A stretch of 62,742 bases of DNA from DASWFI01 sp036394315 (GCA_036394315.1 DASWFI010000156.1:1-62742), one strand, 5' to 3'; counted from the first letter of the stretch, positions 8,906-18,583 are shown. Numbers and translations are program-made. The notes: a model not told the origin generated them from the letters alone.

Positions 8906-9298
8906 ATGCGTTTAGTTGTGTTTCTGATCGTCATTCTCCTTGGTGGCTGCGCTGCGCACTCCACCCAAGAGAAAGGTAATTTGACGCCGCTGCTCATAGC
9001 GGTGGACAAATTAACTCCGCAGATTGATCTTCTTTTTCGGATCTTTCCCGATCCGAGTGTACGATCCGACCTCGTCCGATGGCGTTCATCACCCATCAAG
9101 ATCAACGTCGCGATGACTTACGAGGTCGAGCGACTGACGGCTCGAAGAGAAAGGGCCAGCCCGCTCTCTGACTGTCAGACCGATCCATGTGTGGTTATGT
9201 TGGTTAACCCGAAGTATTTCTCTCGACTTTCCGATCTGGAAAAATACAGCGAGATCTATCGGGAATACCAACAATTGAAAAAACTGCTTGAGCAGTAG
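8906..9298 (+). CDS. Small lipoprotein of unknown function
   Basis: Protein of 130 residues with a lipoprotein signal; lipobox LLGGC places the acylated cysteine at residue 15. The rest is charged and helical with no family I recognise. Two cysteines in DCQTDPC may form a disulfide. AGGAGG stands 6-7 bp before the ATG. The gene is GC-rich and has its own promoter and terminator, so it forms a monocistronic cassette. Confidence 0.75.
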   Translation: MRLVVFLIVILLGGCAAHSTQEKGNLTPLLIAVDKLTPQIDLLFRIFPDPSVRSDLVRWRSSPIKINVAMTYEVERLTARRERASPLSDCQTDPCVVMLVNPKYFSRLSDLEKYSEIYREYQQLKKLLEQ

Positions 9299-9326
9299 CA
9301 CCGCCGCCCGCGAGTGCTTTTTTTAT
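9297..9326 (+). terminator. Terminator after the lipoprotein gene
   Basis: AGCAC (9297-9301) pairs with GTGCT (9314-9318) and runs into a T-tract. The stem starts inside the stop codon. Confidence 0.75.
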
Positions 9327-9384
9327 TTGCTAACTGGATCAATTAGTGCTTAAATACAAGCAATTAACAACGTAGTTATTTTTT

Positions 9385-10515
9385 ATGAAGAAACTTAAGA
9401 TTATAAGCCTTTTGGCTGCTTTAGGCTTGATTTTCGGAAACTCGGTTTTTGCAGCTGAGTTTGTGAAGCCGGACCAGGAGAGCGGCACTATTACCCTCCC
9501 CGCCTCGGAAACGCACCACAATCTTTACACTGCCGGAGGCAATGTAATTATTAATAGTAAAATCACGGGTGATCTATATGCTGCGGGCGGCATGGTGAAA
9601 ATCATCGGCGATGTGGAAGACAATCTTACAGTAGCCGGAGGCAATCTCGATATTTCCGGAAAAGTCGGTCGCAATATCAGAATTGCTGGCGGCAATATTT
9701 CCATAAACAATGCAGTGGGCTCTGATCTTCTGGCAGCTGGTGGCAATATTTTTATCGCCGAAACCGCATCCATTGCAGGTGACTTAGTGTCAGCTGGCGG
9801 TAATATTGAATTGCATGCTCCAGTTAATGGCAAACTTATGATTGCTGCTGGCACAGTAGTTATCAATAATGTGGTTAAAGGTGATGTAGTGGTTACTGCA
9901 GATAAAAAGCTGACATTTGGGCCCAAAGCCCAGGTCAGCGGTAAGATAACTTATTATGGCAATTCTGATCCTGTAATTGCGTCAGGTGCCAAAGTTGGAA
10001 TAGTAGATAAGCATCCAATCCAAAAAAGGAACCATTTCGCAGCCGGCTTGTTTGGTGTAGGAATTGTGATTAGTCTGCTGGCGTGGATAGCCGCAGGACT
10101 GCTGTTGCTGTATTTGCTAAGACGAGGCCTCACCATGGCCACGGACTCGATGCGCGAAGAGCCCTGGGCAAACTTAGGAATTGGATTGATTGCGTTGATT
10201 ATCGTGCCGATTGTAGCTCTGGTACTTCTCCTTACTCTAATCGGTTACTACATCGCGCTATTACTGATCGTTGGCTATGTGTTCGCTCTTATGTTCTCCT
10301 GCCTGTTCGCAGCGGTGTTTCTGGGTAAATGGTTATTTGGTTACATCGATAAAAATATATCTAGGATTGATTGGCGAGTAGTGGTTTTGGGGATCGTCGC
10401 CTTTAAAATCCTCAAATTAATTCCCTTTATCGGCTGGTTGCTCGTGTTCCTGCTAAGTATGCTTGCATTCGGCGCTATTCTCCGCATGACTTATCGCCAA
10501 CTGCGAAGAGAGTAA
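9385..10515 (+). CDS. Bactofilin-like polymer-forming domain fused to a membrane domain
   Basis: Protein of 376 residues. A signal peptide (residues 1-23) is followed by about 150 residues of beta-helical repeats with the recurrent pattern AGGN-I-I and GDL-AAGG, as in bactofilin/polymer-forming proteins. The C-terminal part has four or five transmembrane helices (from about residue 225) and a basic tail. The repeat domain is therefore probably extracytoplasmic and membrane-tethered. The function is not established; a surface scaffold is plausible. Confidence 0.75.
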   Translation: MKKLKIISLLAALGLIFGNSVFAAEFVKPDQESGTITLPASETHHNLYTAGGNVIINSKITGDLYAAGGMVKIIGDVEDNLTVAGGNLDISGKVGRNIRIAGGNISINNAVGSDLLAAGGNIFIAETASIAGDLVSAGGNIELHAPVNGKLMIAAGTVVINNVVKGDVVVTADKKLTFGPKAQVSGKITYYGNSDPVIASGAKVGIVDKHPIQKRNHFAAGLFGVGIVISLLAWIAAGLLLLYLLRRGLTMATDSMREEPWANLGIGLIALIIVPIVALVLLLTLIGYYIALLLIVGYVFALMFSCLFAAVFLGKWLFGYIDKNISRIDWRVVVLGIVAFKILKLIPFIGWLLVFLLSMLAFGAILRMTYRQLRRE

Positions 10516-10540
10516 TAAATTAGCTAATCTAAGCAAATTT

Positions 10541-10566
10541 AAACGCCTCATATCAGAGGCGTTTAT
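10541..10566. terminator. Bidirectional terminator between convergent genes
   Basis: AAACGCCTC (10541-10549) pairs with GAGGCGTTT (10556-10564), leaving a six-base loop. A/T runs on both sides let it serve the gene at 9385 and pyrG. Confidence 0.85.
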
Positions 10567-10579
10567 TTACATAGTTTGT

Positions 10580-12292
10580 TTATGCTACTACCTTAACTTT
10601 TTCTTTCGGCTTAGACTTGGCGATTGATGCCGCTTCTCTGTGGGCCTTGTCTCGGGCTTTGATTGTGGCTTTTAGAAATTCTCTAAACAGGGGTCCTGGA
10701 GTCAGTGGTCTGGACTTGAATTCAGGGTGGAATTGCGTGCCCAGGAAAAACGGATGGTCTTTCAATTCCATAATTTCCACCAGATGTCCGTCGGGCGAAG
10801 TGCCGGAAAAAATCATTCCCGCGGCTTCAAACTGTTTGCGATATTTATTATTAAATTCATAACGGTGGCGATGTCGCTCGGAAATTTTTCCGGTCTTATA
10901 TGCTTCAAAAGCTTTGGTTCCAGGCTTAACTGAACAAACCCAGGCTCCTAAGCGCATGGTGGCTCCATATTCTCGCTTTAGAAGCTTTTTTTCCTGGTCT
11001 GGCATAATATTGATCACCGGATGTGGGGTATCATCATCTACCTCCAGAGTATTGGCGTTTTTGAGCTTTAAAACATTGCGCGCAAATTCAATCGCCGCCA
11101 TTTGCATACCATAACAAAGTCCCAGATACGGAATTTTATGCTCTCTGGCGTAGCGGATAGTTTGGATCAAACCTTCAGTCCCACGTTTGCCGAATCCGCC
11201 TGGGACCACTATGCCGTCGAAACCTTTCAGCACGCTGGCCGGACCCTTTTTTTCAATTTCACTGCTCGTAATCCAATGCAAATTTGTTTTAACCCCATTG
11301 GCCCAGGATGCGTGCTTGATAGATTCCACCACGGAAATGTATACGTCGGAAAGTTTGTAGTCTTTGCCGGTTTCGAAATACTTCCCAACTACGGCAATGT
11401 TTATTTCTTTTTTGACTTTGTTGATTGTTGAGATCAAATTTTGCCATTTTTTTAAATTTGGCTTGGTTCGTTTTAAATCCAATCTTTCCAAAATCTTATC
11501 GGTCAGACCCTGTTTTTCAAATTCCAACGGGATTTTATAAATCGTATCCACATTCGGAGCGGAAATTATTCGATCTTCCGGCACGTTGCAGATCATGGCC
11601 AGGGTAGATTTTCGCCGCTTATCTAAGGGTTTTTCAGCACGTCCGATGATAAAGTCAGGCTGAATCCCACTGCCATTCAGCAAACGAACAGAGGTTTGGA
11701 CTGGCTTGGATTTCATTTCGCCGATGCTGGGCGGCGTGGGCAAATAAGCTACATGAAGATGAGTCACATCGCGATTGTAGCGATACTTCATGATTCTGTT
11801 TGCTTCTATAAACAAACTGTTCTGGTACTCCCCTACCGTGCCGCCGATTTCGACGATTACGAAATCCGCTTTTCGTTTTTTCGCAGCGAGTTCGCAGCGT
11901 CGGATAATTTCCTCAGGTACATGAGGAACGATTTCCACGTCTTCGCCTTCGTATTCGAAATTTCTTTCTTTGCGAATAATTTCCTGGTAGACCTGGCCGT
12001 TGGTGAGATAGTTGGCGCTGGAAAGATCCGTATTCATGAACCGTTCATAGTTGCCGATATCCTGGTCAGTTTCCATGCCATCTTCAGTTACAAATACTTC
12101 GCCGTGTTCTTGGGGACGGATGGTGCCGGCATCTACATTCAGGTAAGGATCACATTTTAAAGGAGCTACTTTGTAGCCCCTTGCTTCGAGTAAGGTGGCG
12201 ATGGCAGCAGTGGTAATGCCCTTACCAACGCTGGAGATAACACCGCCTGAAACGAATATGTATTTGGTGTGATGTTTGTCGTTTGCTGTCAT
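10580..12292 (-). CDS. pyrG: CTP synthase
   Basis: Converts UTP to CTP using glutamine and ATP. The N-terminal amidoligase domain has the P-loop-like GGVISSVGKGITTAAIA. The C-terminal class I glutaminase has the nucleophile in GLCYGMQ and a His/Glu pair in FHPEF. At 570 residues it slightly exceeds the usual 530-550 because of a basic C-terminal tail. It is the last gene of the long leftward operon, 7 bp after rplI. Confidence 0.97.
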   Translation of the reverse strand: MTANDKHHTKYIFVSGGVISSVGKGITTAAIATLLEARGYKVAPLKCDPYLNVDAGTIRPQEHGEVFVTEDGMETDQDIGNYERFMNTDLSSANYLTNGQVYQEIIRKERNFEYEGEDVEIVPHVPEEIIRRCELAAKKRKADFVIVEIGGTVGEYQNSLFIEANRIMKYRYNRDVTHLHVAYLPTPPSIGEMKSKPVQTSVRLLNGSGIQPDFIIGRAEKPLDKRRKSTLAMICNVPEDRIISAPNVDTIYKIPLEFEKQGLTDKILERLDLKRTKPNLKKWQNLISTINKVKKEINIAVVGKYFETGKDYKLSDVYISVVESIKHASWANGVKTNLHWITSSEIEKKGPASVLKGFDGIVVPGGFGKRGTEGLIQTIRYAREHKIPYLGLCYGMQMAAIEFARNVLKLKNANTLEVDDDTPHPVINIMPDQEKKLLKREYGATMRLGAWVCSVKPGTKAFEAYKTGKISERHRHRYEFNNKYRKQFEAAGMIFSGTSPDGHLVEIMELKDHPFFLGTQFHPEFKSRPLTPGPLFREFLKATIKARDKAHREAASIAKSKPKEKVKVVA

Positions 12293-12299
12293 TGGAGAG

Positions 12300-12746
12300 T
12301 TATTCTAATGATTCTATATTTAATTTTACCAAAGCTATTAGGTTTGGCGCAAATCGCACCTCAATCTCGTGGATGCCCAGCGCCTTGACCGGAAGTTTGA
12401 TCCTTATCATTTCTGGACTGATTTCGGCTCCGGATTTGTCAGTGATGGCTTTAGCGATCTCGGCTTCATGGACCGCGGCGAATAAATTTTTCTTATTAGC
12501 CTTGGCTTTGACCGTGAAAGTTTTATTTTCCAGGTTCTTTTTTAAATCCAAAAACTTTTCCTGGTTCTTACGCACTTTGGCCTGGCGCTCGGATTCTTCT
12601 TTTTGGATCCTGATCAATGCTTCTGAGGTAGCGGGAAGGCCTAAGTGTTTGGGAATTAAAAAATTTCTGGCATGACCGTCACTTACGTCTTTGACATCAC
12701 CAGCTCTGCCTAACCCAGATACGTCCTTAGTTAAGATTATTTTCAT
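12300..12746 (-). CDS. rplI: Ribosomal protein bL9
   Basis: Protein of 148 residues. MKIILTKDVSGLGRAGDVKDV is the classic N-terminal RNA-binding domain, followed by the long connecting helix and the C-terminal domain. It lies 9 bp after ftsX and before pyrG on the same strand. Confidence 0.96.
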   Translation of the reverse strand: MKIILTKDVSGLGRAGDVKDVSDGHARNFLIPKHLGLPATSEALIRIQKEESERQAKVRKNQEKFLDLKKNLENKTFTVKAKANKKNLFAAVHEAEIAKAITDKSGAEISPEMIRIKLPVKALGIHEIEVRFAPNLIALVKLNIESLE

Positions 12747-12755
12747 TCTGACTTA

Positions 12756-13685
12756 TTATATCTTCAAGTAGCGGCGGATAGCAATAGTGGAGGCGATAAT
12801 GCTCAAACCTACGCTGGCCACTATGTTGATTAGCAGAATTCGCCAGAACAAGGCGTTGATTAAGCTTGTGCCCAGACTGTTTAGTGATAAGAATTCTTCG
12901 ATTCTTGCCGAAAGCAGATACAGCAGGCCAAAAAGTACCAGCGAAGTAAAAAATGTAGCGAAAATTGCGTACATAATCCCTTCGATCATAAATGGCCAAC
13001 GAATGAACCAATTGGTGGCGCCCACCAGCCGCATGATTTCAACTTCTTCTCTCCGATTGTAGATGGTCAAGCGGATCGTATTAAACGTTACCATAATTGT
13101 CACCAGCATGAAAATCAAAGCCAGAATGATTCCAAATCTTGTGATAAAGTCGATAATTTTATGAAGCTTGTCTATAACCTTTTGATTGTCTTTGACCGTG
13201 GACAAGCCCTGGTCATTTACAAAATAAGGCGCGTAACGTTCACCTCGCAGAATATTATAAATGCCGCTGTAATCGCTCAAGTTAGTTGCTTTAACTGATA
13301 CCGAGGCTGGAACCGGTTTTTCAAACTGCTGTAAACTTATCAGCCAACCCGGTTCCGCTTTGTGGCGTTCTATAAATCGCTGCTTAGCTTCATCGTTGGA
13401 GACAAAATCCACGGATTTAACTCCGGGGATCGCCTGAATTTCCGCCGTAATATTTTCCATTTCTTTATCCGTGGTTTTGGTGTTGAAATAAGCGGTGACC
13501 ACGCCGACCTTATCTGTGCTGTTATTTATAGAAAGTACAGTGAGAGTGTAAAAAATTAAAATTGTGGAGATAATAAACAAAGTGATTACCACCATAGAGG
13601 TAGCAGCCACGGATACCCAGATGTTGCGAAAAAAATGAGTAAAACCGGATTTGATCACTCGTTTAGCATCCAAAGCGGAACTCAT
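12756..13685 (-). CDS. ftsX: Cell-division protein FtsX
   Basis: Membrane subunit of the FtsEX complex, which transmits ATPase cycles to extracellular murein hydrolases at the septum. The 309 residues show a first transmembrane helix (residues 23-53), a large extracytoplasmic domain (about 55-190), then three helices and the conserved RLVGATNWFIRWPF segment. The ATG overlaps the ftsE stop (13682-13685). Confidence 0.93.
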   Translation of the reverse strand: MSSALDAKRVIKSGFTHFFRNIWVSVAATSMVVITLFIISTILIFYTLTVLSINNSTDKVGVVTAYFNTKTTDKEMENITAEIQAIPGVKSVDFVSNDEAKQRFIERHKAEPGWLISLQQFEKPVPASVSVKATNLSDYSGIYNILRGERYAPYFVNDQGLSTVKDNQKVIDKLHKIIDFITRFGIILALIFMLVTIMVTFNTIRLTIYNRREEVEIMRLVGATNWFIRWPFMIEGIMYAIFATFFTSLVLFGLLYLLSARIEEFLSLNSLGTSLINALFWRILLINIVASVGLSIIASTIAIRRYLKI

Positions 13686-14359
13686 AGGACGTACTTTCCT
13701 TTCTCGCGGTCATATACCACCGCACCTTTTTCGATAGTTACGACGCGTTTCTTGATGCTATTAACCAGATCCTTGGCATGGGTAGCCAAAACCACGGTGG
13801 TGCCGGATTTGTTGATTCTTAAAAGAAGCTGGATTATCTCCCAGGCATTAATCGAATCCAGATTACCCGTAGGTTCGTCAGCTAATAATAATACGGGCTT
13901 ATGCGCCAATGCTCGGGCAATAGCCACGCGTTGCTTCTCACCGCCAGACATTTCCTGGGGGAAGGCTTTGGTTTTCTCTTCCAGGCCCACCATCTCTAAA
14001 ATCTTTGGCACTTCTTTTTTTATCATCAACGGACTCTCGCCGGATACTTCAAGGGCAAAAGCTATATTTTCAAACGCTGTTCTATTCGGCAAAAGTTTAA
14101 TATCCTGGAAGACAACGCCGATTTTACGTCGAAGGTAAGGAATGTCGCTCATCCTTATCTGCCCCACATCGATGTCATCAATAAAAATTTTGCCTTTATC
14201 TGGTCGTTCTTCCCCGATAATCAAAGACATGAGCGTGGATTTGCCAGCGCCTGACTGGCCCACGAGCGAAATAAATTCACCCTTGTGAATTTCCAGCGTT
14301 ACGTCATCAAGAGCGATGTTTTTACCGTAGGTTTTTGTTACCGAATCGAATTTAATCAT
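13682..14359 (-). CDS. ftsE: Cell-division ATP-binding protein FtsE
   Basis: ABC ATPase of 225 residues. Walker A GQSGAGKST, signature MSGGEKQR, Walker B LLLADEPTGNLD and H-loop ATHA are all present. It partners FtsX, to which it is translationally coupled. The EnvC-like coiled-coil hydrolase at 185-1492 is a candidate extracellular effector (inference). Confidence 0.95.
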   Translation of the reverse strand: MIKFDSVTKTYGKNIALDDVTLEIHKGEFISLVGQSGAGKSTLMSLIIGEERPDKGKIFIDDIDVGQIRMSDIPYLRRKIGVVFQDIKLLPNRTAFENIAFALEVSGESPLMIKKEVPKILEMVGLEEKTKAFPQEMSGGEKQRVAIARALAHKPVLLLADEPTGNLDSINAWEIIQLLLRINKSGTTVVLATHAKDLVNSIKKRVVTIEKGAVVYDREKGKYVL

Positions 14360-14385
14360 TGGGTCTATTATAGCAAAATAAAACT

Positions 14386-15487
14386 CTATGCATCAGCAAT
14401 ACGATTTTGTTCAAGATAATGCTTTACAAATTCGTCTAAATCTCCTTCCAGGACCGCTTCCGCGTCCGAAGTTTCGTAGTCAGTTCGATGATCTTTGACC
14501 AATTTGTAGGGATGGAGGACATAAGATCGGATCTGATTGCCCCATTCCGCACTATGAAATTCTCCGCGAATTTTTAATTTTTCTTGTTGGTGTTTTTGCT
14601 CTTCCAACGCCACGAGCTTACTGGTCAAAATTTTCAGTGCCTGTTCCTTATTTTGGGATTGGGAGCGCTCGTTTTGGATAGTCACTGTAATTCCAGTAGG
14701 TTTATGAGTGGCTCGGATAGCGGAGTATGTCGTATTCACGGATTGGCCACCGTGGCCACGTGAGGTTTTAGCTTCCAGTTCGATTTCATCCATATTTAAT
14801 TTAAATTCACCCTGTTGAATCGCGGGCAAAATTTCCACTAATGCGAACGATGTTTCCCTCGTCCCAATGGAGTTAAACGGAGACTGCCTGACAAGTCGAT
14901 GGACTCCGGCCTCGCTTTTAAAATAGCCATACGCGTAAGGACCCGAAATTTCTACCACCACACTTTTGACCCCCGCTTCGCCACCTCGACTTTCGTCGAT
15001 CACGTAAGCCTTGAATTTTTTTGATTCAGCGTACCGCAGATACATGCGAAGCAGCATCTCTGCCCAGTCCTGAGCATCCACGCCCCCTGCACCCGCGTGA
15101 ATGGATAAAATCGCGTCGTGGTTATCGTATTTATCCGAAAGGAAGGTGGTAAGGCGAAACTGGTCAAAGGCCGCCTTTAAAGTCCCAAATTTGCGCTTTA
15201 AATCGCCTTCTAATTGCTTATCCGACTCTGTTAGCCCCAATGCCGCCAGTTCCTCGGTATCGGCCAAATCCTGTTCAAATTTAAACCAGGAGTCGATCTG
15301 ATGTTTGAGGTCGCTCAGTTGCTTGGATTTGGTTTTTGCCATCTGCTGATCTGACCAAAAATTTGGGTCAGACATGGCATCTTCCAGCTCTAGTATTTTT
15401 TGTTTCTTTTGAGGCAGGTCAAAGATGCTCCTTCAGGTCGATCATCCGGCCTTTTAAATTTTTAATTTCTCTAATCAGTTCTTCCAT
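14386..15487 (-). CDS. prfB: Peptide chain release factor 2 with programmed +1 frameshift
   Basis: Class I release factor for UGA/UAA. Translation starts at ATG 15487 and reaches an in-frame TGA (15421-15419) after 22 codons. The context is CTT TGA C, with AAGGAG (15433-15428) three bases upstream, the same spacing as the autoregulatory frameshift site of other bacterial prfB genes. After +1 slippage the frame continues LDLPQKKQKILELEDAMSDPNFW into the main body. Domains include the GGQ motif (SRGHGGQSVNTTYS), and TSDAEAVLEGDLDEF near the end. The start follows the HD gene by 1 bp. Confidence 0.95.
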
Positions 15488-15488
15488 A

Positions 15489-16079
15489 TTATTTTCCTGC
15501 GTTTGGATCAGTGATCCATTTATTCATGTTGCGATGCCAATTGCTTGGGTCGGAGTTCTGAATTTCATCCCAAATTTTCTTGGCGGATTCCGTATAAAGT
15601 TTTTGATCACGGACCATGCGGCGGTTGGCTTTTTCCCATTTGCCCGGGAGTTTTGACCCGAGTTCTTCGATCTCTTTCAATTCCAGGTCAATATCTAAAT
15701 TATCCGCGTCCTTCACAATTTTTGCTTCAATAGAATCACGCTGCTCATACTTACTAAGTATTTCCCGCAGGTCTCCGAATATCGTATTTTTAAACATATC
15801 GTCAGCGGCCCTGGCTTCATCAGCAGTGACGTAAACTTTCTGAACATAGCTATGGTCCGAAGTTCTTGTTTCGGCGATATCGTGTACCAGCGCCATTTTG
15901 ATTATCAAATTTTCATCACCTTGTTTTTCCATTCTGGAGATAAGAAGTGCTAACCAGATTAAGCGGTAGGTGTGCTCTAGGTCCGAAGCAACATCAAATC
16001 CCAGATGCTGACGCCAGCCTCTAGGCACATTTCGCAAGGAACCAATTTCGTATAAAAAATCTATGTCTCTATTTTGCAT
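15489..16079 (-). CDS. HD-domain phosphohydrolase (YfbR-like)
   Basis: Protein of 196 residues. Metal-binding HD signature: the His in DLEHTYRL, then MALVHDIAETRTSDHSY, and a later conserved Asp in VKDADNLD. Closest in type to YfbR/5'-deoxynucleotidases, which dephosphorylate deoxynucleoside monophosphates. That role suits its place among dNTP genes (folA upstream). It overlaps folA by 11 bp. Confidence 0.8.
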   Translation of the reverse strand: MQNRDIDFLYEIGSLRNVPRGWRQHLGFDVASDLEHTYRLIWLALLISRMEKQGDENLIIKMALVHDIAETRTSDHSYVQKVYVTADEARAADDMFKNTIFGDLREILSKYEQRDSIEAKIVKDADNLDIDLELKEIEELGSKLPGKWEKANRRMVRDQKLYTESAKKIWDEIQNSDPSNWHRNMNKWITDPNAGK

Positions 16080-16545
16080 ACTCTACAAATGAAAACTCTT
16101 CGTGATCTTCCCGGGATATCTCTTTCCAAATGTTCCTGTCAACTTTTGGAAAAAAAACATCGCCATCTACTTCTTTGTGGACTTCGGTCAGGATCAGTTT
16201 ATCCGCTTTGTCCATCACTTGTGAAAAAATTTGCCCACCGCCGGCAACCATTACCTCATCATTATCTTTAAGCGCTTCCAATGCCTCTTCAATACTATGA
16301 TACACCAAAACGCCTTCCGGTGCTTGCCAATCCATTTGTCTCGTAATCACGACATTAGTTCGTTCCGGCAGGGGTTTTTTGAGACGGTTCATTATGGAAT
16401 CAAAAGTATTTTTACCCATGAGCACAACTTTGCCCACAGTAACTTGCTTGAAATGCTTCAGATCTTCCGGAATATACCACGGCAAGGCATTGTGACTGCC
16501 TATCACGCCGTTTTGAGCAACTGCAGCTACTAAAATTAATTTCAT
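16069..16545 (-). CDS. folA: Dihydrofolate reductase
   Basis: Reduces dihydrofolate, the by-product of ThyA, to tetrahydrofolate. The 158 residues open with MKLILVAAVAQNGVIGSHNALPW; the active-site acidic residue lies in LPWYIPEDLKHF, the NADPH loop is GKNTFDSI, and VAGGGQIF is present. It overlaps the NUDIX gene by 4 bp (ATGA). Together with thyA it forms a complete thymidylate cycle. Confidence 0.95.
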   Translation of the reverse strand: MKLILVAAVAQNGVIGSHNALPWYIPEDLKHFKQVTVGKVVLMGKNTFDSIMNRLKKPLPERTNVVITRQMDWQAPEGVLVYHSIEEALEALKDNDEVMVAGGGQIFSQVMDKADKLILTEVHKEVDGDVFFPKVDRNIWKEISREDHEEFSFVEYAK

Positions 16546-16961
16546 ATGGGCGAGGGTTTTAAAAACTTAATTGCCTCTTCTAGAATTTTATTGTTTTTAC
16601 CTAATAGCTTCATTTTTCTGGCTTCGGCAAGTTCGGTCCAGATTGGTTCAGTTTCTTCAGTAGCTTTTAAATCACCCGAGAACTCATTAGTTAGAAATAC
16701 TTTAAATGAATAATCAACCATGCCTTGTTTCAGTTCTAAGCTAGCTTCGACATAATTTCCCGGAAAATCTTTAAGCTCTCCTGCTACCAGACCTGTCTCT
16801 TCAGTAAATTCTCGTCTGGCTGTTTCTTCTGCAGTCTCACCCGGCTCTACGTTACCACCAGGAAACGACATCGTGCCGTTGATCTGACCCGATTTAACGC
16901 CTGCTTTTACAAGCAGAACTTTACCATCCTTAATTACAAGTACGCCCGCGCCTTGTTTCAT
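16542..16961 (-). CDS. NUDIX hydrolase
   Basis: Protein of 139 residues with the Nudix box GNVEPGETAEETARREFTEE, which contains the full GX5EX7REUXEEXGU pattern. Its place between thyA and folA suggests a nucleotide pyrophosphatase, for example removing dUTP or damaged dNTPs; no dUTPase is present in this operon (inference). It overlaps thyA by 4 bp. Confidence 0.85.
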   Translation of the reverse strand: MKQGAGVLVIKDGKVLLVKAGVKSGQINGTMSFPGGNVEPGETAEETARREFTEETGLVAGELKDFPGNYVEASLELKQGMVDYSFKVFLTNEFSGDLKATEETEPIWTELAEARKMKLLGKNNKILEEAIKFLKPSPI

Positions 16962-17905
16962 TGCTTGCCTTCAAAGAATCCACCAGTCACTGAAAGCTCG
17001 GCTTTTAGCGCCGGGTGCGGATCGTAATCAATCAATTTTACAAGCTCCGGTTTGAAATCATCAATATTTTTCACTAACTTGTCTAGTTTGATTTTCGGAA
17101 ACGCTTTTGGCTCGCGCTTGAGTTGTTCTTTCACGACATCCATATGTTTTTCGTAAATATGCACGTCCCCGAAAGTATGAACAAATTCACCAGGCTTGTA
17201 GCCGGTGACCTGAGCCAGGATGATTGTCAGTAAAGCGTAGGACGCAATGTTGAATGGCACTCCCAAAAATATATCTGCGCTTCTTTGGTAAAGTTGCAAA
17301 GACAATTTGCCGTCAATCACATCGAATTGATACATATTGTGGCAAATTGGAAAGCGCGAAGCGTCTTCATAAGTAGCCATGGTATATAAATATTCCGGAT
17401 TCCAGGAATTTACGATTAAATTATGCGCATTCGGATCGTCCTTCACTTCCTGAATCGCCCATGCAAGCTGATCGATCGTCCGTCCTTCAGTTCTGGTAGG
17501 CCATCGGCGCCAAAGTTCACCGTAAATTTTAGGCAGTTCGCCGTGTTCTTTCGCAAAAGCGTCATCATCAATCAGTTTCTGCACAAATTCGTCCTTGGTC
17601 ATTCCAGGATTTTTTTTGTTATAAATTTTATATGGGTAGTCATTCCAGATATGAACCCCTTTGCGAGCCAAATAATCCACATTGCTTTGCCCTGACATAA
17701 ACCAATAAAGTTCTTCCACCACGCCTTTCCAAAAAACTTTCTTTGTTGTAAGCAGAGGGAAATCCTTGGACAAATCAAACCTAATCTGTTTGCCGAAAAT
17801 ACTGTAAGACGCATCACCTGTCCCACGATCTACTTTTTTATAGCCATGATCAAGAATCTCTTTCAAAAGATCCAAGTATTGATATTCCGGGTGTTTATTT
17901 TCCAT
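16958..17905 (-). CDS. thyA: Thymidylate synthase
   Basis: Methylates dUMP to dTMP using methylene-tetrahydrofolate. The 315 residues include the folate/dUMP motif WRRWPTRTEGRTIDQL, the catalytic Cys in FPICHNMYQF, and YQRSADIFLGVPFNIASY. The length is slightly above E. coli ThyA (264) but within the range of longer bacterial forms. Stop and start overlap with the NUDIX gene. Confidence 0.97.
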   Translation of the reverse strand: MENKHPEYQYLDLLKEILDHGYKKVDRGTGDASYSIFGKQIRFDLSKDFPLLTTKKVFWKGVVEELYWFMSGQSNVDYLARKGVHIWNDYPYKIYNKKNPGMTKDEFVQKLIDDDAFAKEHGELPKIYGELWRRWPTRTEGRTIDQLAWAIQEVKDDPNAHNLIVNSWNPEYLYTMATYEDASRFPICHNMYQFDVIDGKLSLQLYQRSADIFLGVPFNIASYALLTIILAQVTGYKPGEFVHTFGDVHIYEKHMDVVKEQLKREPKAFPKIKLDKLVKNIDDFKPELVKLIDYDPHPALKAELSVTGGFFEGKQ

Positions 17906-17908
17906 AGT

Positions 17909-18583
17909 TTATTCTATATTAAATACATTATCAGTTCCGTAGTATTCCTTCCAATGCTCGTTGTAATAATCAAACATTCTTTGCAGTCGGTCTTGTTGCA
18001 ATTCTTTTGTATTCAACTGAGCCATGGTTTGCCGAATTTTAGTTTTAGCTATCTCTGCCTGAGCCGGATCATTGATTATAGTTTCAAATTCTGCCAGATA
18101 CCCATAGCCCGCGTTTTTATCAATAGTAACGTTTAGGGCTTTGTATTGATATTCTTCCCGTTCGCGTGACCATTTGGCTTGGTATTCAAATCCGCAATCC
18201 AGTAACATCTGATCGAGTTGTTCTAGGCTCAGGTTTACTTCAGTTTCCAGTTCTTGTCTTGCCGTGCCATTACTCGAGGTCGTATCATCCACCGTGGCTT
18301 TTATGACAAATAGAACTAGTCCATCAGCCCAGCGCGTTCGAACCGAAAAATCTTTGGCTTTTGCGGTCAGATCATCGAATTGTTTTTGCTGTTCTTTTGG
18401 CAAATATGGTTCCAGCTTTTGGCGCAGTAAACTCAAATCACCTTTGATAAAGTAGTGATTTAGCTGTTTGTGTTTGCCTCGGAAGGTCAGATTCGGGTCA
18501 GTTTCTTTCATCTTCGCCACCAAATCCACAGCGTGTCTTACGTCGCCGATCAGACTTTTGATTTCTATTTCGTAGTTAGCCAT
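17909..18583 (-). CDS. CYTH-domain protein (triphosphatase/cyclase family)
   Basis: Protein of 224 residues opening MANYEIEIKSL, the EXEXK signature of CYTH tunnel-fold enzymes. Further charged strands (FSVRTRW, ETEVNLSLEQL, YLAEFETI) supply the metal and phosphate ligands. Family members are class IV adenylate cyclases, thiamine or inorganic triphosphatases. Within a dNTP operon, hydrolysis of a triphosphate seems more likely than cyclase activity (inference). It overlaps tmk by 8 bp. Confidence 0.75.
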   Translation of the reverse strand: MANYEIEIKSLIGDVRHAVDLVAKMKETDPNLTFRGKHKQLNHYFIKGDLSLLRQKLEPYLPKEQQKQFDDLTAKAKDFSVRTRWADGLVLFVIKATVDDTTSSNGTARQELETEVNLSLEQLDQMLLDCGFEYQAKWSREREEYQYKALNVTIDKNAGYGYLAEFETIINDPAQAEIAKTKIRQTMAQLNTKELQQDRLQRMFDYYNEHWKEYYGTDNVFNIE

